Shown: one piece after another, positions 18,320-27,844 of the stretch | Layout: each line of letters opens with the position of its first letter | How positions within the stretch are numbered: the stretch's first letter is position 1 | Assembly (NCBI GenBank): GCA_905182405.1 | Contig: CAJJBQ010000001.1 | Location: 310,001-374,000, forward strand | Direction: 5' to 3' | Length of the DNA: 64,000 bases | DNA from: Akkermansiaceae bacterium | GTDB lineage: Bacteria; Verrucomicrobiota; Verrucomicrobiia; Verrucomicrobiales; Akkermansiaceae | The notes under the pieces: generated by a model | Seen by the model: only the letters and a program-made list of their open reading frames with translations | The model's database searches: none | Told to the model about the DNA's origin: nothing | Made by a program: the position numbers and the translations under genes

Positions 18320-19777
18320 ATGATTATTAAGAATGCTCTTCTCTCTGTGTTCACAGCCTCAATCGGGGTAGCGGCGAAACCGAATATCGTTTACCTGATC
18401 TGCGATGACCTTGGCTATGGAGACATCCAATGCCTCGCTCCCAAGACTTCCAAGATCGCGACGCCTTGTGCGGATCAACTCGCCAAGGAGGGAATGATTT
18501 TCACCGATGCGCATTCCGGTTCTTCGGTGTGCACGCCCACGCGCTACGGGATTATGACAGGGCGCTACAGCTGGCGCACGCCGCTTCAAAAAGGTGTGGT
18601 CGTGGGCTTTGCTCCGAACATCATCGCGGAAAATCGTCCCACCGTGGCGAGCTTTCTGAAGACGCAAGGTTACCACACCGGGATCGTTGGGAAATGGCAC
18701 ATGAATTTTGACTACCGCGATTCGAAGTCGAAGGAAATTTTAAAGCGCAAGAAGCACAAGCGTCCGCCGGTGGGCTCGCTCATCGCCGATGGTCCGCTCA
18801 CCCGAGGCTTCGATTATTTTCACGGCTTCCACCATGCTCGGGAGATGGAAGCAGTGATGGAGAATGATCGTGTCATTGAGCACGATGATCCGATTAATAT
18901 GCTCCCGCGACTGACGAAAAAGGTCATCGAGTATATTGATTCCCGCGCGGGCAAAGAGGATCCCTTTTTTCTCTATGTCCCACTCGGTTCGCCCCATACG
19001 CCGATTCTTCCGTCGAAGGCATGGCAGGGCAAAAGTAAGCTCAGCAAGTATGGCGATTTTGTGATGGAGACGGACGCGGTGCTCGGCGCAATCAGCAAGG
19101 CACTGAAGAAGCATGGGATGAGCGAAAACACGCTCGTTATTTTTACGAGCGACAATGGCTGTTCGAAAGCGGCTGATATTCCCAAACTGGCTGCCGGTGG
19201 GCACCAAGTGAGCGCGTATTTGCGTGGCTCGAAAGCGGATATTTGGGAGGGTGGACACCGCATTCCCTTCATTGTCCGCTGGCCGGGGAAGGTCGCTCCT
19301 GGCACGAACTCCGACCAGCTTATCTGCCTCACCGATTTGCTAGCAACTACCGCTGGGATTTTGGAGGAAAAGCTTCCTGCTGGGAGTGGCGAGGATAGCG
19401 TGAGTTTTCTCCCCGCCCTCTTTGGAAAGCCCATCGTCTCTACCCGCAGAGGAGTGATCCACCACTCCGTCTCGGGTCACTTCGCCTACCGCCTCGGCAA
19501 GTGGAAGCTCGCTCTCGCAAAAGGCTCCGGCGGTTGGTCCGTGCCCAAGGAGAATCAAGTTGCTAAGGACCAAGCGCCGGCACAGCTCTACGATCTCGAG
19601 AGCGACCTCAGCGAGACCACGAATCTCTATCTCAAAAAACCAGAGGTCGTGAAGAGACTCCTCACGCATCTCGAAGAAGACGTCGCCCGTGGTCGCACCA
19701 CTGATGGACCTGCTTCAGCGAATGACTTCCCTGATATCCGCCTCTGGAAAAGCGGGAAGGCACCTGCTAGGAAGTAA
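18320..19777 (+). CDS. S1 family sulfatase (arylsulfatase type)
   Basis: The 485-residue enzyme has a short signal sequence and begins PNIVYLICDDLGYGD, with the metal-binding Asp pair at 29-30. The formylglycine site is C71-T-P-T-R75, so it is a Cys-type sulfatase that needs a formylglycine-generating enzyme. FTSDNGCS near residue 275 supplies further metal ligands. It probably removes sulfate from a glycan outside the cytoplasm; the substrate is unknown. An upstream TTG at 18266 is in frame but lies within the FG-GAP remnant, so the ATG at 18320 was chosen. It begins a plus-strand group with a second sulfatase and DUF1080. Confidence 0.9.
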   Translation: MIIKNALLSVFTASIGVAAKPNIVYLICDDLGYGDIQCLAPKTSKIATPCADQLAKEGMIFTDAHSGSSVCTPTRYGIMTGRYSWRTPLQKGVVVGFAPNIIAENRPTVASFLKTQGYHTGIVGKWHMNFDYRDSKSKEILKRKKHKRPPVGSLIADGPLTRGFDYFHGFHHAREMEAVMENDRVIEHDDPINMLPRLTKKVIEYIDSRAGKEDPFFLYVPLGSPHTPILPSKAWQGKSKLSKYGDFVMETDAVLGAISKALKKHGMSENTLVIFTSDNGCSKAADIPKLAAGGHQVSAYLRGSKADIWEGGHRIPFIVRWPGKVAPGTNSDQLICLTDLLATTAGILEEKLPAGSGEDSVSFLPALFGKPIVSTRRGVIHHSVSGHFAYRLGKWKLALAKGSGGWSVPKENQVAKDQAPAQLYDLESDLSETTNLYLKKPEVVKRLLTHLEEDVARGRTTDGPASANDFPDIRLWKSGKAPARK

Positions 19778-19969
19778 GTCGCGTTCCCTCACTATCTTCC
19801 AGTCATTGCTCCTCCTTACCCAAGTAAGACCCACAAAAAAACGTCAGCAATACCCCCGGACCGTCCCATCCGATGAGGGAATGGGGCCACCACTAGGCTT
19901 TTTTTTACGCGATCCTCAGGATTTTCAATCTTGGAAGAGCGAGAAGAGCCGTCAGAGTGATCTCAAGAA

Positions 19970-21457
19970 ATGACATCCTCTCGACTTGCTCCCATTTTCT
20001 TCGGTCTCTTCAGCAGTGCAGTGTTAACAGCGGTTCGACCCAACGTGCTCTTGATTCTCGTTGATGATTTGAAGCCGGCGCTTGGGTGCTATGGCGATCC
20101 GCTTGCCAAGACTCCGCAGATTGATGCGCTGGCATCCCGGGGGATGCGCTTCGATCTTGCTTACTGCAATCAGGCGGTTTGTGCGCCTTCCCGCTTTACG
20201 CTGATGCTGGGGTCGCACTCGACCTCGACGGGGCTTTATGGTTTGGGTTCGAACTTGAGAGCGAGGATTCCTGATGCCGTGACGATGCCGCAGTATTTTG
20301 CGAAGCATGGCTATCGCACGGAGTCGCTTGGGAAGGTTTTTCATATCGGCCACGGAAACGAGGGAGATCCGAAGTCGTTTTCGGTGCCGCATTTTAAAGA
20401 AAAAGTGATCGAGTATCTCGATCCGGCGTCGAAACCGGAGGGCAAACTGACCCGGGAAGAAGCGATGTTTACCAACACGCCTGCTCCGAAAGGGGGCATG
20501 AATTCGCTGCCACGGGGTGCGGCCTTTGAATCACCGGATGTCGGTGATGATGCCTATGCCGATGGGCGGGTCGCGGTGGAGACGATCAAGCGGCTTCAGG
20601 CGGCCAAAAAACGTCGGGGTGACGACGGGACGCCCTTTTTTATCACCGCAGGATTTGCGCGGCCCCATCTTCCATTCTCGGCTCCCAAGAAATACTGGGA
20701 TCTCTATCAGCCCGATCAATTCACTCTCGCTGGGAACAAAGATCATCCGAAAGATTCTCCGGCGGTGGCACACAAAAGAGGAGGGGAGATTCGCAATTAT
20801 TTCCCGGTCCCGGATAAGTCAGACAAACGCCAGATCGATGATGCCCTCGCTCGTCAGCTCATCCATGGCTACTATGCCTCGACTTCCTACGTTGATGCCC
20901 AGATTGGCCGAGTGATTGCCGAGCTGGATCGATTGAAACTCAGCGAAAATACCATCGTTGTTCTGTGGGGTGATCATGGCTTTCATCTCGGTGATCTTGG
21001 AATCTGGACGAAGCACACCAATTACGAGCAGGCGAATCGCATTCCGATTTTGATCCATGCTCCTGGAGTGACGAAGCCTCAGAGTGCGACCAAGCAGCTT
21101 GCTGAGTCCGTCGATATTTACCCCACGCTAGCAGAGCTGGCCGGACTTCCCGCTCCTGCGGGTCCCCAGCCGATGGACGGACTGAGTTTGGTCCCGGTCT
21201 TGAAGGATCCAAGGGCGCGTGTCCGTGACCATGCTTTTCATGCCTATCCTAAAAGAAAACTGGGGCGAGCCATTCGGACCAAGCGCTACCGTTTGATGGA
21301 GTGGAGGGGCAAGGGTTCGACGGAATACGAACTCTACGATTATCAGAAGGACGTCTCGGAAAAGGTGAATCTCGCGAATCAGAAGCCAGCCGTAATGGAT
21401 CGTTTGAAAGCAATTTTGGCGAAATATCCCGAGCCGTGGAAGAAGGCGAAAAAGTAA
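19970..21457 (+). CDS. S1 family sulfatase, iduronate-2-sulfatase/choline-sulfatase-like
   Basis: The 495-residue enzyme has a signal peptide, then RPNVLLILVDDLKPALGCYG and the formylglycine site C71-A-P-S-R75 in NQAVCAPSRFTLMLG. The DDLKPALGCYGD start and GKVFHIGH segment are typical of the iduronate-2-sulfatase-like S1 subfamily. VVLWGDHGFHLGDLG carries late metal ligands. It is exported and probably acts on a sulfated uronate or similar sugar; the exact substrate cannot be told. It lies 192 bases after the first sulfatase and 48 bases before the DUF1080 gene. Confidence 0.9.
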   Translation: MTSSRLAPIFFGLFSSAVLTAVRPNVLLILVDDLKPALGCYGDPLAKTPQIDALASRGMRFDLAYCNQAVCAPSRFTLMLGSHSTSTGLYGLGSNLRARIPDAVTMPQYFAKHGYRTESLGKVFHIGHGNEGDPKSFSVPHFKEKVIEYLDPASKPEGKLTREEAMFTNTPAPKGGMNSLPRGAAFESPDVGDDAYADGRVAVETIKRLQAAKKRRGDDGTPFFITAGFARPHLPFSAPKKYWDLYQPDQFTLAGNKDHPKDSPAVAHKRGGEIRNYFPVPDKSDKRQIDDALARQLIHGYYASTSYVDAQIGRVIAELDRLKLSENTIVVLWGDHGFHLGDLGIWTKHTNYEQANRIPILIHAPGVTKPQSATKQLAESVDIYPTLAELAGLPAPAGPQPMDGLSLVPVLKDPRARVRDHAFHAYPKRKLGRAIRTKRYRLMEWRGKGSTEYELYDYQKDVSEKVNLANQKPAVMDRLKAILAKYPEPWKKAKK

Positions 21458-21505
21458 GTTTGGCGGATCGCTGAATGAATCGTAAAGTATTTGCGTAATT
21501 AGATC

Positions 21506-22195
21506 ATGTTGAAGTCGAGTATTTTTCTTTCTGGCCTCCTTTCGGTGGGATCCCTCTTCGCTGATGATGCGAAACCTGTTTCACTCTTCAACGGGAAAGA
21601 TCTTACCGGGTGGCATAGCGATGTCCCGGCCGCGGATAAGAAGTCTGACATTAAGCCAAGCTTCGTGGCTCGCGATGGCATGCTCGTCAGTCTGGGGAAG
21701 CCTGGTGGTCACCTCATCACGGACAAGGTTTACGAGAACTATCGCCTCGAGGTAGAGTATCGCTTTGTCGATCAGCCCGGAAATTGCGGGGTCTTGGTCC
21801 ATTCTTCCAAACCGCGTGTTCTCTACGGGATGTTTCCCAGCTCGATCGAGGTCCAGATGCATCACACCAATGCCGGCGACTTTTGGTGCATCGGCGAGAA
21901 CATTGAAGTTCCCGATATGGTGAAGCGTCGGCCCAAGGGTGAAAAACAGAAATGGGGTGGCGCACAAGGCGATTCCCGTCGGATTTTGAATCTCACCGAT
22001 GGCTCAGAGAAGGCGGTGGGCGAGTGGAACAAAATGGTCATCGAATGCCAGGGCAACGAAGTGAAGGTTTGGGTCAATGGTGACTTTGTGAATCACGGGA
22101 AAAACTGCACGGTTTCCAAAGGGCAGATCGCAGTTCAGGCAGAGGGAGTGGAGGTCGAATTTAAGACGCTCGATATTTCTTCCTTGAAGAAGTAG
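21506..22195 (+). CDS. DUF1080 (3-keto-disaccharide hydrolase-type) secreted protein
   Basis: The 229-residue protein has a signal peptide (cleavage near residue 19) and a concanavalin-like DUF1080 fold: VSLFNGKDLTGWHSD at the start, YENYRLEVEYRF, GNCGVLVHSSKP, SSIEVQMHHTNAGDF, and a final strand in VEFKTLDISSL. Some DUF1080 proteins have been shown to hydrolyse 3-keto-glycosides; many others are untested. It follows the sulfatase by 48 bases, so the three genes form a likely polysaccharide-degradation operon. Confidence 0.88.
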   Translation: MLKSSIFLSGLLSVGSLFADDAKPVSLFNGKDLTGWHSDVPAADKKSDIKPSFVARDGMLVSLGKPGGHLITDKVYENYRLEVEYRFVDQPGNCGVLVHSSKPRVLYGMFPSSIEVQMHHTNAGDFWCIGENIEVPDMVKRRPKGEKQKWGGAQGDSRRILNLTDGSEKAVGEWNKMVIECQGNEVKVWVNGDFVNHGKNCTVSKGQIAVQAEGVEVEFKTLDISSLKK

Positions 22196-22321
22196 CCGCT
22201 TCTTAAAGCCTACTTCTTCGCGCTTTTGAGTGATGCGAGGTAGGCGATGGGGAGTTGACGATTCTCGATATTTTTAGCGAGAGTGAATTGGGGTTGGTCG
22301 CTGTTTTCGAGGAGGGCTTTG

Positions 22322-23482
22322 CTAGTTTCCCGCGACGGGATATTTGAGGTGAAGTCTCTGCCAGTATTCTTTCCAGTATTGGTCGAAGAATTCGAGTCCG
22401 GCGATGCGGATGTCTTCAGATTCTTTGGCGACGGGGGCGGAGGAGGGATCGTAATTTTTCAGGTGTCCTTCGCCAGCGCGGTCCCGGGGCGAAGCGAAGC
22501 TCCATTTATTATCTCCGAGGATGTCGGCGAGGAATCTTGCGAAGACGGGGTCGTAAGCTTTGATCTGATCACGAGTGTGAATGTGATTGTGATCGTGGTC
22601 CATGGTGCGGTTTGTGTTGTACCAACACTGGACACCTTCAGCGAAATACTCGGCGCGATTTTTGGCGGCATAGCATCGTTTCTTTCCGCCGAAGACGATA
22701 AGAATTTTATCTTTTCCGGTCACGTTGACATCGGTAGTGGTGGGCTTTCCGTTCACGAGGATATCTCCTCCATTGAGGCATTTTTTGAGGAGTGTCGATG
22801 TTTGGTCGGGGAAGGCTTTAATCAGTTCGTCAAGTAAGCTGACCGGCTTGTAACCGGTGATTCGACGAAAGCGTTGCGCGGCCCGGCCATCGTTCCAAAG
22901 TCCCATGGTCGAGGCGTTGATGAAGGTCCGGGTCCAGCGTTTGTTGAGTTCCTCGTCAAATCCTGCGCCGTGGATGACGTGGCCGAATTCGTGGATGAGA
23001 ATACTTTCGATCTGCATCCCTCCTTCGTATTCCATGACGTCTTCTTCGGCGAAAAGGACGACGTTTCGGCCTTTGACTTTGGTGAGGAATCCTCTTTGCC
23101 GCCAGTTGTAGAAGTCGAGTTCCTTGCCGGTTTTGTCAGACTTGAATTCTGGAAGGTCTGAGGTGAGCTCTTCATGACCCACGAGAAGGCAGAGGACTTT
23201 TTGATCGCGGATGCGTTGGGCGATGGGAGGCTTGAGGTCCTTCATCATACGGTCGAAGAGGTAGGCTGCTTCTTTGTGGACGACATCCGGAACCTCATTT
23301 GAGGTGGCGATGAGAATGTCCTGCACCATTGTCGTTTTGGTGTAGAATGCAGGATCAAGCTGATATTCAGCGGCAATTTCCGGCTTCAGGGATTTAATCT
23401 CATGAGCGGTGGCTGCGGAGAAGAGGATGAGGGAGCTTAGGACAGTGAGGCGTCTGAGTGACTGATGAAGTAATCTGGACAT
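22322..23482 (-). CDS. Secreted gluzincin-like zinc metallopeptidase
   Basis: The 386-residue protein starts at a Met (23482) that gives a signal peptide. It has the zinc motif H164-E-F-G-H168 in ESILIHEFGHVIHGAG and, about 110 residues later, AEYFAEGVQCWYNTNR, where a Glu is placed to be the third ligand of a gluzincin. A His/Asp-rich stretch follows (DHDHNHIHTRD). Similar proteins are common in Planctomycetes and Verrucomicrobia and have no settled substrate. In a different frame just past its stop, bases 22210-22321 read LENSDQPQFTLAKNIENRQL, which may be the old C-terminus lost by a frameshift. Confidence 0.65.
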   Translation of the reverse strand: MSRLLHQSLRRLTVLSSLILFSAATAHEIKSLKPEIAAEYQLDPAFYTKTTMVQDILIATSNEVPDVVHKEAAYLFDRMMKDLKPPIAQRIRDQKVLCLLVGHEELTSDLPEFKSDKTGKELDFYNWRQRGFLTKVKGRNVVLFAEEDVMEYEGGMQIESILIHEFGHVIHGAGFDEELNKRWTRTFINASTMGLWNDGRAAQRFRRITGYKPVSLLDELIKAFPDQTSTLLKKCLNGGDILVNGKPTTTDVNVTGKDKILIVFGGKKRCYAAKNRAEYFAEGVQCWYNTNRTMDHDHNHIHTRDQIKAYDPVFARFLADILGDNKWSFASPRDRAGEGHLKNYDPSSAPVAKESEDIRIAGLEFFDQYWKEYWQRLHLKYPVAGN

Positions 23483-23502
23483 TGGTAAGGGGGTTGGAGG
23501 GG

Positions 23503-23870
23503 TTATTTGGCGAGGGAGGCCTGAAAGGGGAGTTCCGAGGCAGTGAGCCAAACCGAAGGGGTGAGATCTTTTCCGCCGTCTTTCATGCCCAACAAGACTA
23601 CTTCGATTTCTTTTCCGACCATGGAGTCATCGAGCGGGAAGAAGTAGGCGTCACCGGTTTTCTGTCTGCGGACGGGGCATTTTTCGGTGGCGAGGAGGAG
23701 AAGGCTGCGAAAGGGAGGGATAGTCACTTTGAGGGTGTCGCTGCCTTGAGGTCGTGTCCGAGAATTTCTCTATAGGGGAGGAAGAGGTGCACTTCTCTCG
23801 GTCCAGTGTCCCTAAGGCGGATTGCTTTCATCCCGGAGCTGCCCGCAGACGGCATCCATTTTAAAGAGAT
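23503..23870 (-). pseudogene. Frameshifted remnant of a small protein of unknown family
   Basis: Bases 23503-23727 read SDTLKVTIPPFRSLLLLATE and then DSMVGKEIEVVLLGMKDGGK to ELPFQASLAK. In another frame the upstream bases (about 23760-23870) read MKAIRLRDTGPREVHLFLPY. Joined, they look like one beta-rich protein of at least 110 residues. The two frames meet near 23735. The family was not recognised. It lies 21 bases upstream of the metallopeptidase gene on the same strand. No gene-like signal was seen from 23870 to 24020. Confidence 0.4.
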
Positions 23871-24022
23871 GGAAGTGGTGGTCGCGGCAAAGGGGCCCAA
23901 TCCATTGGGTTGTTGTTCTCTAAATTTCCGGGTGGTCGGTTTGCCGCAGTAGCGGGCGATGGCATGGTCACGATTTCATTTGATACTAGCTCTTTGGTCT
24001 CAGGACAAAGCTGCTCCAACAA

Positions 24023-24544
24023 TTATTGACCCGCGGGTCCCACGAGTTCGACGAAGTTGCCATCAGGGTCCTTGACGACGGTGAGGTAGACTTTTCCGCC
24101 CGATAGAGCCACGGGTCCTTTAGCGAGGATCTTGACCCCGGCCTTCTTGAGGCGGGTCACCGAGACGTCCATATTTTTCACATGAATTGTAAGATAGCGG
24201 AATCCCAACTGGCTGGTGATATAAGTTTGGGACCCTTTTCTTGGGCTCTCCTTGGCCTGCATAAGCTTGATTTTGGTCGCTCCTTTTTCTTTCCCGAGAG
24301 CAAGCGTTTTGATCACAAGTGCTTCTCCGTCACCTAAGCCGGAGTCTTTCACCACTTGGGAATCAGCAGTAAAACCACCCACTACCGAGAAGCCAACGGC
24401 CTCGGTGTAAAACTGAATCGATTTTTCGAGGTCTCCTACCATGACACCGAGATCAATTGTGGTCGTCTGGAATTCGGATTCTTCTGCAGAAAGAGAGGTG
24501 GCAAGAAGAGAACTGATGAGAATTAAAAGAGGCGTAAATTTCAT
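24023..24544 (-). CDS. Secreted VOC-superfamily (glyoxalase-like) protein
   Basis: The 173-residue protein starts at a Met (24544) that gives a signal peptide (MKFTPLLILISSLLATSLSA). The remainder is one VOC unit with two beta-alpha-beta modules: TTIDLGVMVGDLEKSIQFYT at the start and RYLTIHVKNMDVSVTRLKKA, then VVKDPDGNFVELVGPAG, the usual closing strand with a Glu ligand. VOC proteins bind a metal and act in isomerisation, dioxygenation or antibiotic resistance. An exported form is unusual; the substrate is unknown. Confidence 0.78.
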   Translation of the reverse strand: MKFTPLLILISSLLATSLSAEESEFQTTTIDLGVMVGDLEKSIQFYTEAVGFSVVGGFTADSQVVKDSGLGDGEALVIKTLALGKEKGATKIKLMQAKESPRKGSQTYITSQLGFRYLTIHVKNMDVSVTRLKKAGVKILAKGPVALSGGKVYLTVVKDPDGNFVELVGPAGQ

Positions 24545-24880
24545 AGGAGTCCCTTTTTGAGGAATTTTCCTGCACTTGGCCAGTTTGAAGCTGCTGTAAT
24601 TGAAAATACTTCTTTTGCTCGATCTGTGACGACAGCGGCGATCGTCAACAAAGCTTTTTTGACGCGATTTATAATCAAATTCACTGGAGAGAAATATCAG
24701 CCTATGAATCTGCACAAATTTCCTGATTGTGGAGGAGCAGAAGACGGGGAGTGAGGACGAGAAGAAAGAAAAACGTTTCACGGGGCTAAGAGGAAGGAGA
24801 GTGCGGATGAGGTTGGGTTCTTGACCTACCGGAACTCCGTTATAATCGTATCGAGTCCGCGAACTTACTAAAACAGCCCA

Positions 24881-25095
24881 ATGAACTATCTTCTCGATAT
24901 GAATGAGCGAATTACCGATCGAATCGGGCAAAAGAAGTGGTCAGCCCTGTATCCGGGGAATGCGCATCACGGTCAAAGTCAACGATGTGCTCAAATACCT
25001 TGCGAGAGATGAGTCGCCAGAAAATCCTTCCCTTTCTTTCGGAGGGATCGGCAGCTTTTTAAAGAGAAAAATTCGACGGGGGTTTCCAGTAAAAA
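24881..25095 (+). pseudogene. Remnant of a DUF433 (VapB-like) antitoxin gene
   Basis: Three short frames join to give the DUF433 pattern. The first reads MNYLLDMNERITD from 24881. The second (from about 24934) reads SGQPCIRGMRITVKVNDVLK and YLARDESPE, the DUF433 core around a G-P-x-I-R-G-x-R-I. The third (from about 25020) reads KILPFLSEGSAAF, then a stop and REKF, matching the last helix. DUF433 proteins are usually antitoxins paired with a PIN-like DUF5615 toxin; none is visible here. Bases 25095-25390 show only weak, frame-mixed coding traces on the minus strand. Confidence 0.6.
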
Positions 25096-25394
25096 AATGG
25101 AGCTCACCTTCCCGATGAGACAGATCAAGAGAAAGGGCCTGCTGTGGATACGCGGAAGTGAAGGGTATGTCTCTTTTTGGATCGATGACGGGGATGATTT
25201 GAAGGACTTTGGAGAGGGCGGTGACGTCGTTTTTTCTCAGGCCTTGGGGTCGTTGAGTATTTTGAAGGGTGCTTCGCCAACTTTTTGGGTGGAGCCAGGT
25301 CTTAGGGTGACGAGGTTGGGCGGAAAGAGTGCCGCAAGTGAGGCAGGCGAGAGAGAAGACGAAGAGAGGATATGAGATGACTTGAGCCGATAGA

Positions 25395-26921
25395 TTACGG
25401 AGCGACTGGCGTGATCTTGCGGCCATCGGCAGCGACGGGGAAAAGAGCGCCTTGGGCTTTGAGATGGGTTGTCATTTCTGAGAAGAGACGCTTGAGCTCG
25501 GCGGGGTTTTTGGTGGAGAGGTCGGCTTTTTCGAAGGGGTCGGTGCGGAGATTGAAGAGCTCGTAGCGCCGCGTCTGTTTCCCGGCGGGGTAGTGGTAGA
25601 TGAGTTTCCAGTCGCCGTGGCGGAAGCCGGTGTAGTAATCGCTGCGGTGTTCGTGGGGGAAGTGGCTCAGGAAGATTTCGGGGCGGTCGGGATTTGGGGT
25701 TCCGTTGAATTGGGCTTTGAGGTCGTGAGCGTCGATGGGGTGGTCTTTGGGAATTTCCTGGCCGACGAGGTTGAGGATGGTGGGGAAGAGGTCCATGACG
25801 GTGGCGAGCTGGGTCTGGGTGGTGCCTTGGGAGATGGGGAGTCGTTTTTGGTGGGGGTTAGCGGGGTTTGGTTTGGCCCAAGCGGCGATGAAGGGGGCGC
25901 GTGTCCCGCCTTCGTAGTGGGCGCCTTTTTTTCCGCGGAGCGGTGCCGAGCTGCCGTAGTCGTGCGCGCCGCCGAGGGGGGCATCGCCTCCGTTATCGCC
26001 AAGGAAGAGGACGAGGGTGTCTTCGGCGACGTCGAGTGCGTTGAGGTGGTCGAGGAGATCGCCGAGTGATTTGTCCATGCCTTCGACGAGGGTGGCGTAG
26101 GCTTGGGCATTTTTAGGCTTGCCGGACTTGAGGTAATTTTTCGCGAAGCGGGCGTCGGAGTTGAAGGGGGCGTGGAGGGCGTAGTGCGCCATGTAGAGGT
26201 AGAAGGGCTTTTTCCCCTCGGTAGACTGGCTGACGGCTTTCTTCGCTTCGATGGTGAGGGCTTCGGTGAGGAAGGTGTCGCTGCCGTGGTAGTCGGTGAG
26301 GTGGGAGACGCCGTAAGTGTTTTTCTCGTCCTGTCCTTTGACTTTGTTGCCGTAGTTTCTCTTGCCGTAGTAGCTGCCGGGTTGGCCGATGCTGTCGCCG
26401 CCGATGTTCACATGGAAGCCAAGATTGAGCGGATTTTGGCCTTCGTGATCGTAGGGGCCGAAGTGGCCTTTTCCGACGTGGATGTTTTGGTAGCCGGATT
26501 GGGCGAGGAGGTGGGTGAGGGTGAGGCTGGACTTGGTGAGGCCGGTCCAGTTCCAGTTGGCGGGGGTGAATTTTGAACGATTGTTGGATTTGGGTTTGAT
26601 CCAGTTGGTGGTTTTGTGGCGGGTGGCATTCTGACCCGTCATGATGGAAATGCGGGTGGGGGAGCAGACGGACTGGGCGTAGAACTGGCTGAAGCGGGAG
26701 CCCTGGGCGGCGAGGCGCTCCATGTTAGGCGTGCGGTAGAAACGGTTGAGCGGGTGTTTCACCGGAGTGCCTTTTTCATCGGTGAGAAAGGGGAGAGAGG
26801 TATCCATTGCGCCCATGTCATCGACAAGGAAGAGGACGATGTTGGGCTTGTCGGCGGCGGAAAGCTCTGAGTTTGAGAGGCTAAAGCCCAAGAGGCCGAG
26901 AAGGAGTTTGGGAGAGTTCAT
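25395..26921 (-). CDS. S1 family sulfatase (C-S-P-T-R type)
   Basis: The 508-residue enzyme starts at 26921, which gives a signal peptide (MNSPKLLLGLLGFSL). It has the metal Asp pair in VLFLVDDMGAMD and the formylglycine site C86-S-P-T-R90. The large loop after it (ATRHKTTNWIKPKSNNRSKF) is typical of a subgroup of planctomycete and verrucomicrobial sulfatases. FLGDNGGD gives later ligands. Frame extension upstream to 27074 would add a non-conserved stretch. It is transcribed alone on the minus strand. The glycan substrate is unknown. Confidence 0.88.
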   Translation of the reverse strand: MNSPKLLLGLLGFSLSNSELSAADKPNIVLFLVDDMGAMDTSLPFLTDEKGTPVKHPLNRFYRTPNMERLAAQGSRFSQFYAQSVCSPTRISIMTGQNATRHKTTNWIKPKSNNRSKFTPANWNWTGLTKSSLTLTHLLAQSGYQNIHVGKGHFGPYDHEGQNPLNLGFHVNIGGDSIGQPGSYYGKRNYGNKVKGQDEKNTYGVSHLTDYHGSDTFLTEALTIEAKKAVSQSTEGKKPFYLYMAHYALHAPFNSDARFAKNYLKSGKPKNAQAYATLVEGMDKSLGDLLDHLNALDVAEDTLVLFLGDNGGDAPLGGAHDYGSSAPLRGKKGAHYEGGTRAPFIAAWAKPNPANPHQKRLPISQGTTQTQLATVMDLFPTILNLVGQEIPKDHPIDAHDLKAQFNGTPNPDRPEIFLSHFPHEHRSDYYTGFRHGDWKLIYHYPAGKQTRRYELFNLRTDPFEKADLSTKNPAELKRLFSEMTTHLKAQGALFPVAADGRKITPVAP

Positions 26922-27020
26922 GGAAGGGATGATTGAGGCGGAGTGTAGCTGGGTGGAGGGGAATGCCGAGAGTGGAATTTGGAGGATGCATTCGGCGTGA
27001 TGTATCGTCACGTTTGTCTC

Positions 27021-27430
27021 ATGAGAAGATTTCTCGTGTTGATGTCGGGTATGAACATCTGCCATTTCGCCCATGTGGATGACGGTAAGTGTTCAAAACA
27101 CCGGCAAATATTGGAGGACAAACGATGATATAAAATTCACTGCCTATTTCGTCGCCAAACACGAAAACTACAAGGATTTCCTCATCTAGACTGAGACGCT
27201 CGCACTGATCTGATTGGTACGTCAGGAAGGAGCAATATCTGGATCAAGGAGAGAGGCTTTGGCGAGGGGAACTCTATCCGCAGATTACGCTGATGGACGC
27301 AGATTTGGTTAACGGGATTCCTCCTACGCCCAGAGGGCTTCTATGGATGATCGGCTCCAGATCAGCGGAGAAACCCCTACGCTCGCTGCAAAGATTTCAG
27401 AACGAGAATGCGAAACTCCCGAGCCGGGAG
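27021..27430 (+). pseudogene. Decayed plus-strand gene of unknown family
   Basis: The remnant starts MRRFLVLMSGMNICHFAHVD, then in another frame reads IKFTAYFVAKHENYKDFLI up to an in-frame TAG, and TETLALI to a TGA. After one further shift it continues as DWYVRKEQYLDQGERLWRGE and LVNGIPPTPRGLLWMIGSRS. Two stops and two frame changes show that it is dead. The parent was probably a secreted protein of more than 130 residues. The family was not recognised. Confidence 0.45.
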
Positions 27431-27432
27431 GA

Positions 27433-27814
27433 TCAGCGTCGTCGTCTGATCAGAAGGAACGAGACGAGCAGGAGGGCCGACGAGGAAGGCTCGGGGGCGG
27501 GGGTGGAGCCTGGAATCAAGGCGAGGGCCGTGGTAATATCGCTTTCATATGAGCCAGGGTTCAGCATGGTGTGTTCCCATGACTTGATCGGTGATTTGAC
27601 CGGAGCCGCCCGAGGAATTTTCACTATTCACGTAAAGGGTGCTCCCACCGAGTCCGAGTTCGGCTAGGGTATTAGTGATGGAGTAGCGCTTGAGTGAGCT
27701 ATCGATCGGGGCGTTTGTGTAGACAATCCAAAGGTCGGTTCCGGAAACTGCAAATTCTCCACTGACAGCGTAATTGTAGGTTGTGCTGAAGATGCGTGAA
27801 AAGGAGGCTTTGTC
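27433..27814 (-). pseudogene. C-terminal remnant of a PEP-CTERM sorting-signal protein
   Basis: On the minus strand one frame reads FSTTYNYAVSGEFAVSGTDL and WIVYTNAPIDSSLKRYSITN to GQITDQVMGTHHAEPW. A frameshift follows, and the last part reads LALIPGSTPAPEPSSSALLL with a hydrophobic span and RRRR-stop. The PEP motif, membrane span and basic cluster are the PEP-CTERM signal that exosortase/EpsH recognises. The N-terminal part is missing, so the gene is truncated as well as frameshifted. It lies tail-to-tail with the preceding remnant and is overrun by the next gene's start region. Confidence 0.65.
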
Positions 27815-27844
27815 ATTGTGAGCTTAAATGACTAGGGTTTAAGA

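Noticed and set aside
25097..25375. 92-residue plus-strand frame after the DUF433 remnant
   Set aside because: No motif; the opposite strand shows equally weak traces, so neither was called.
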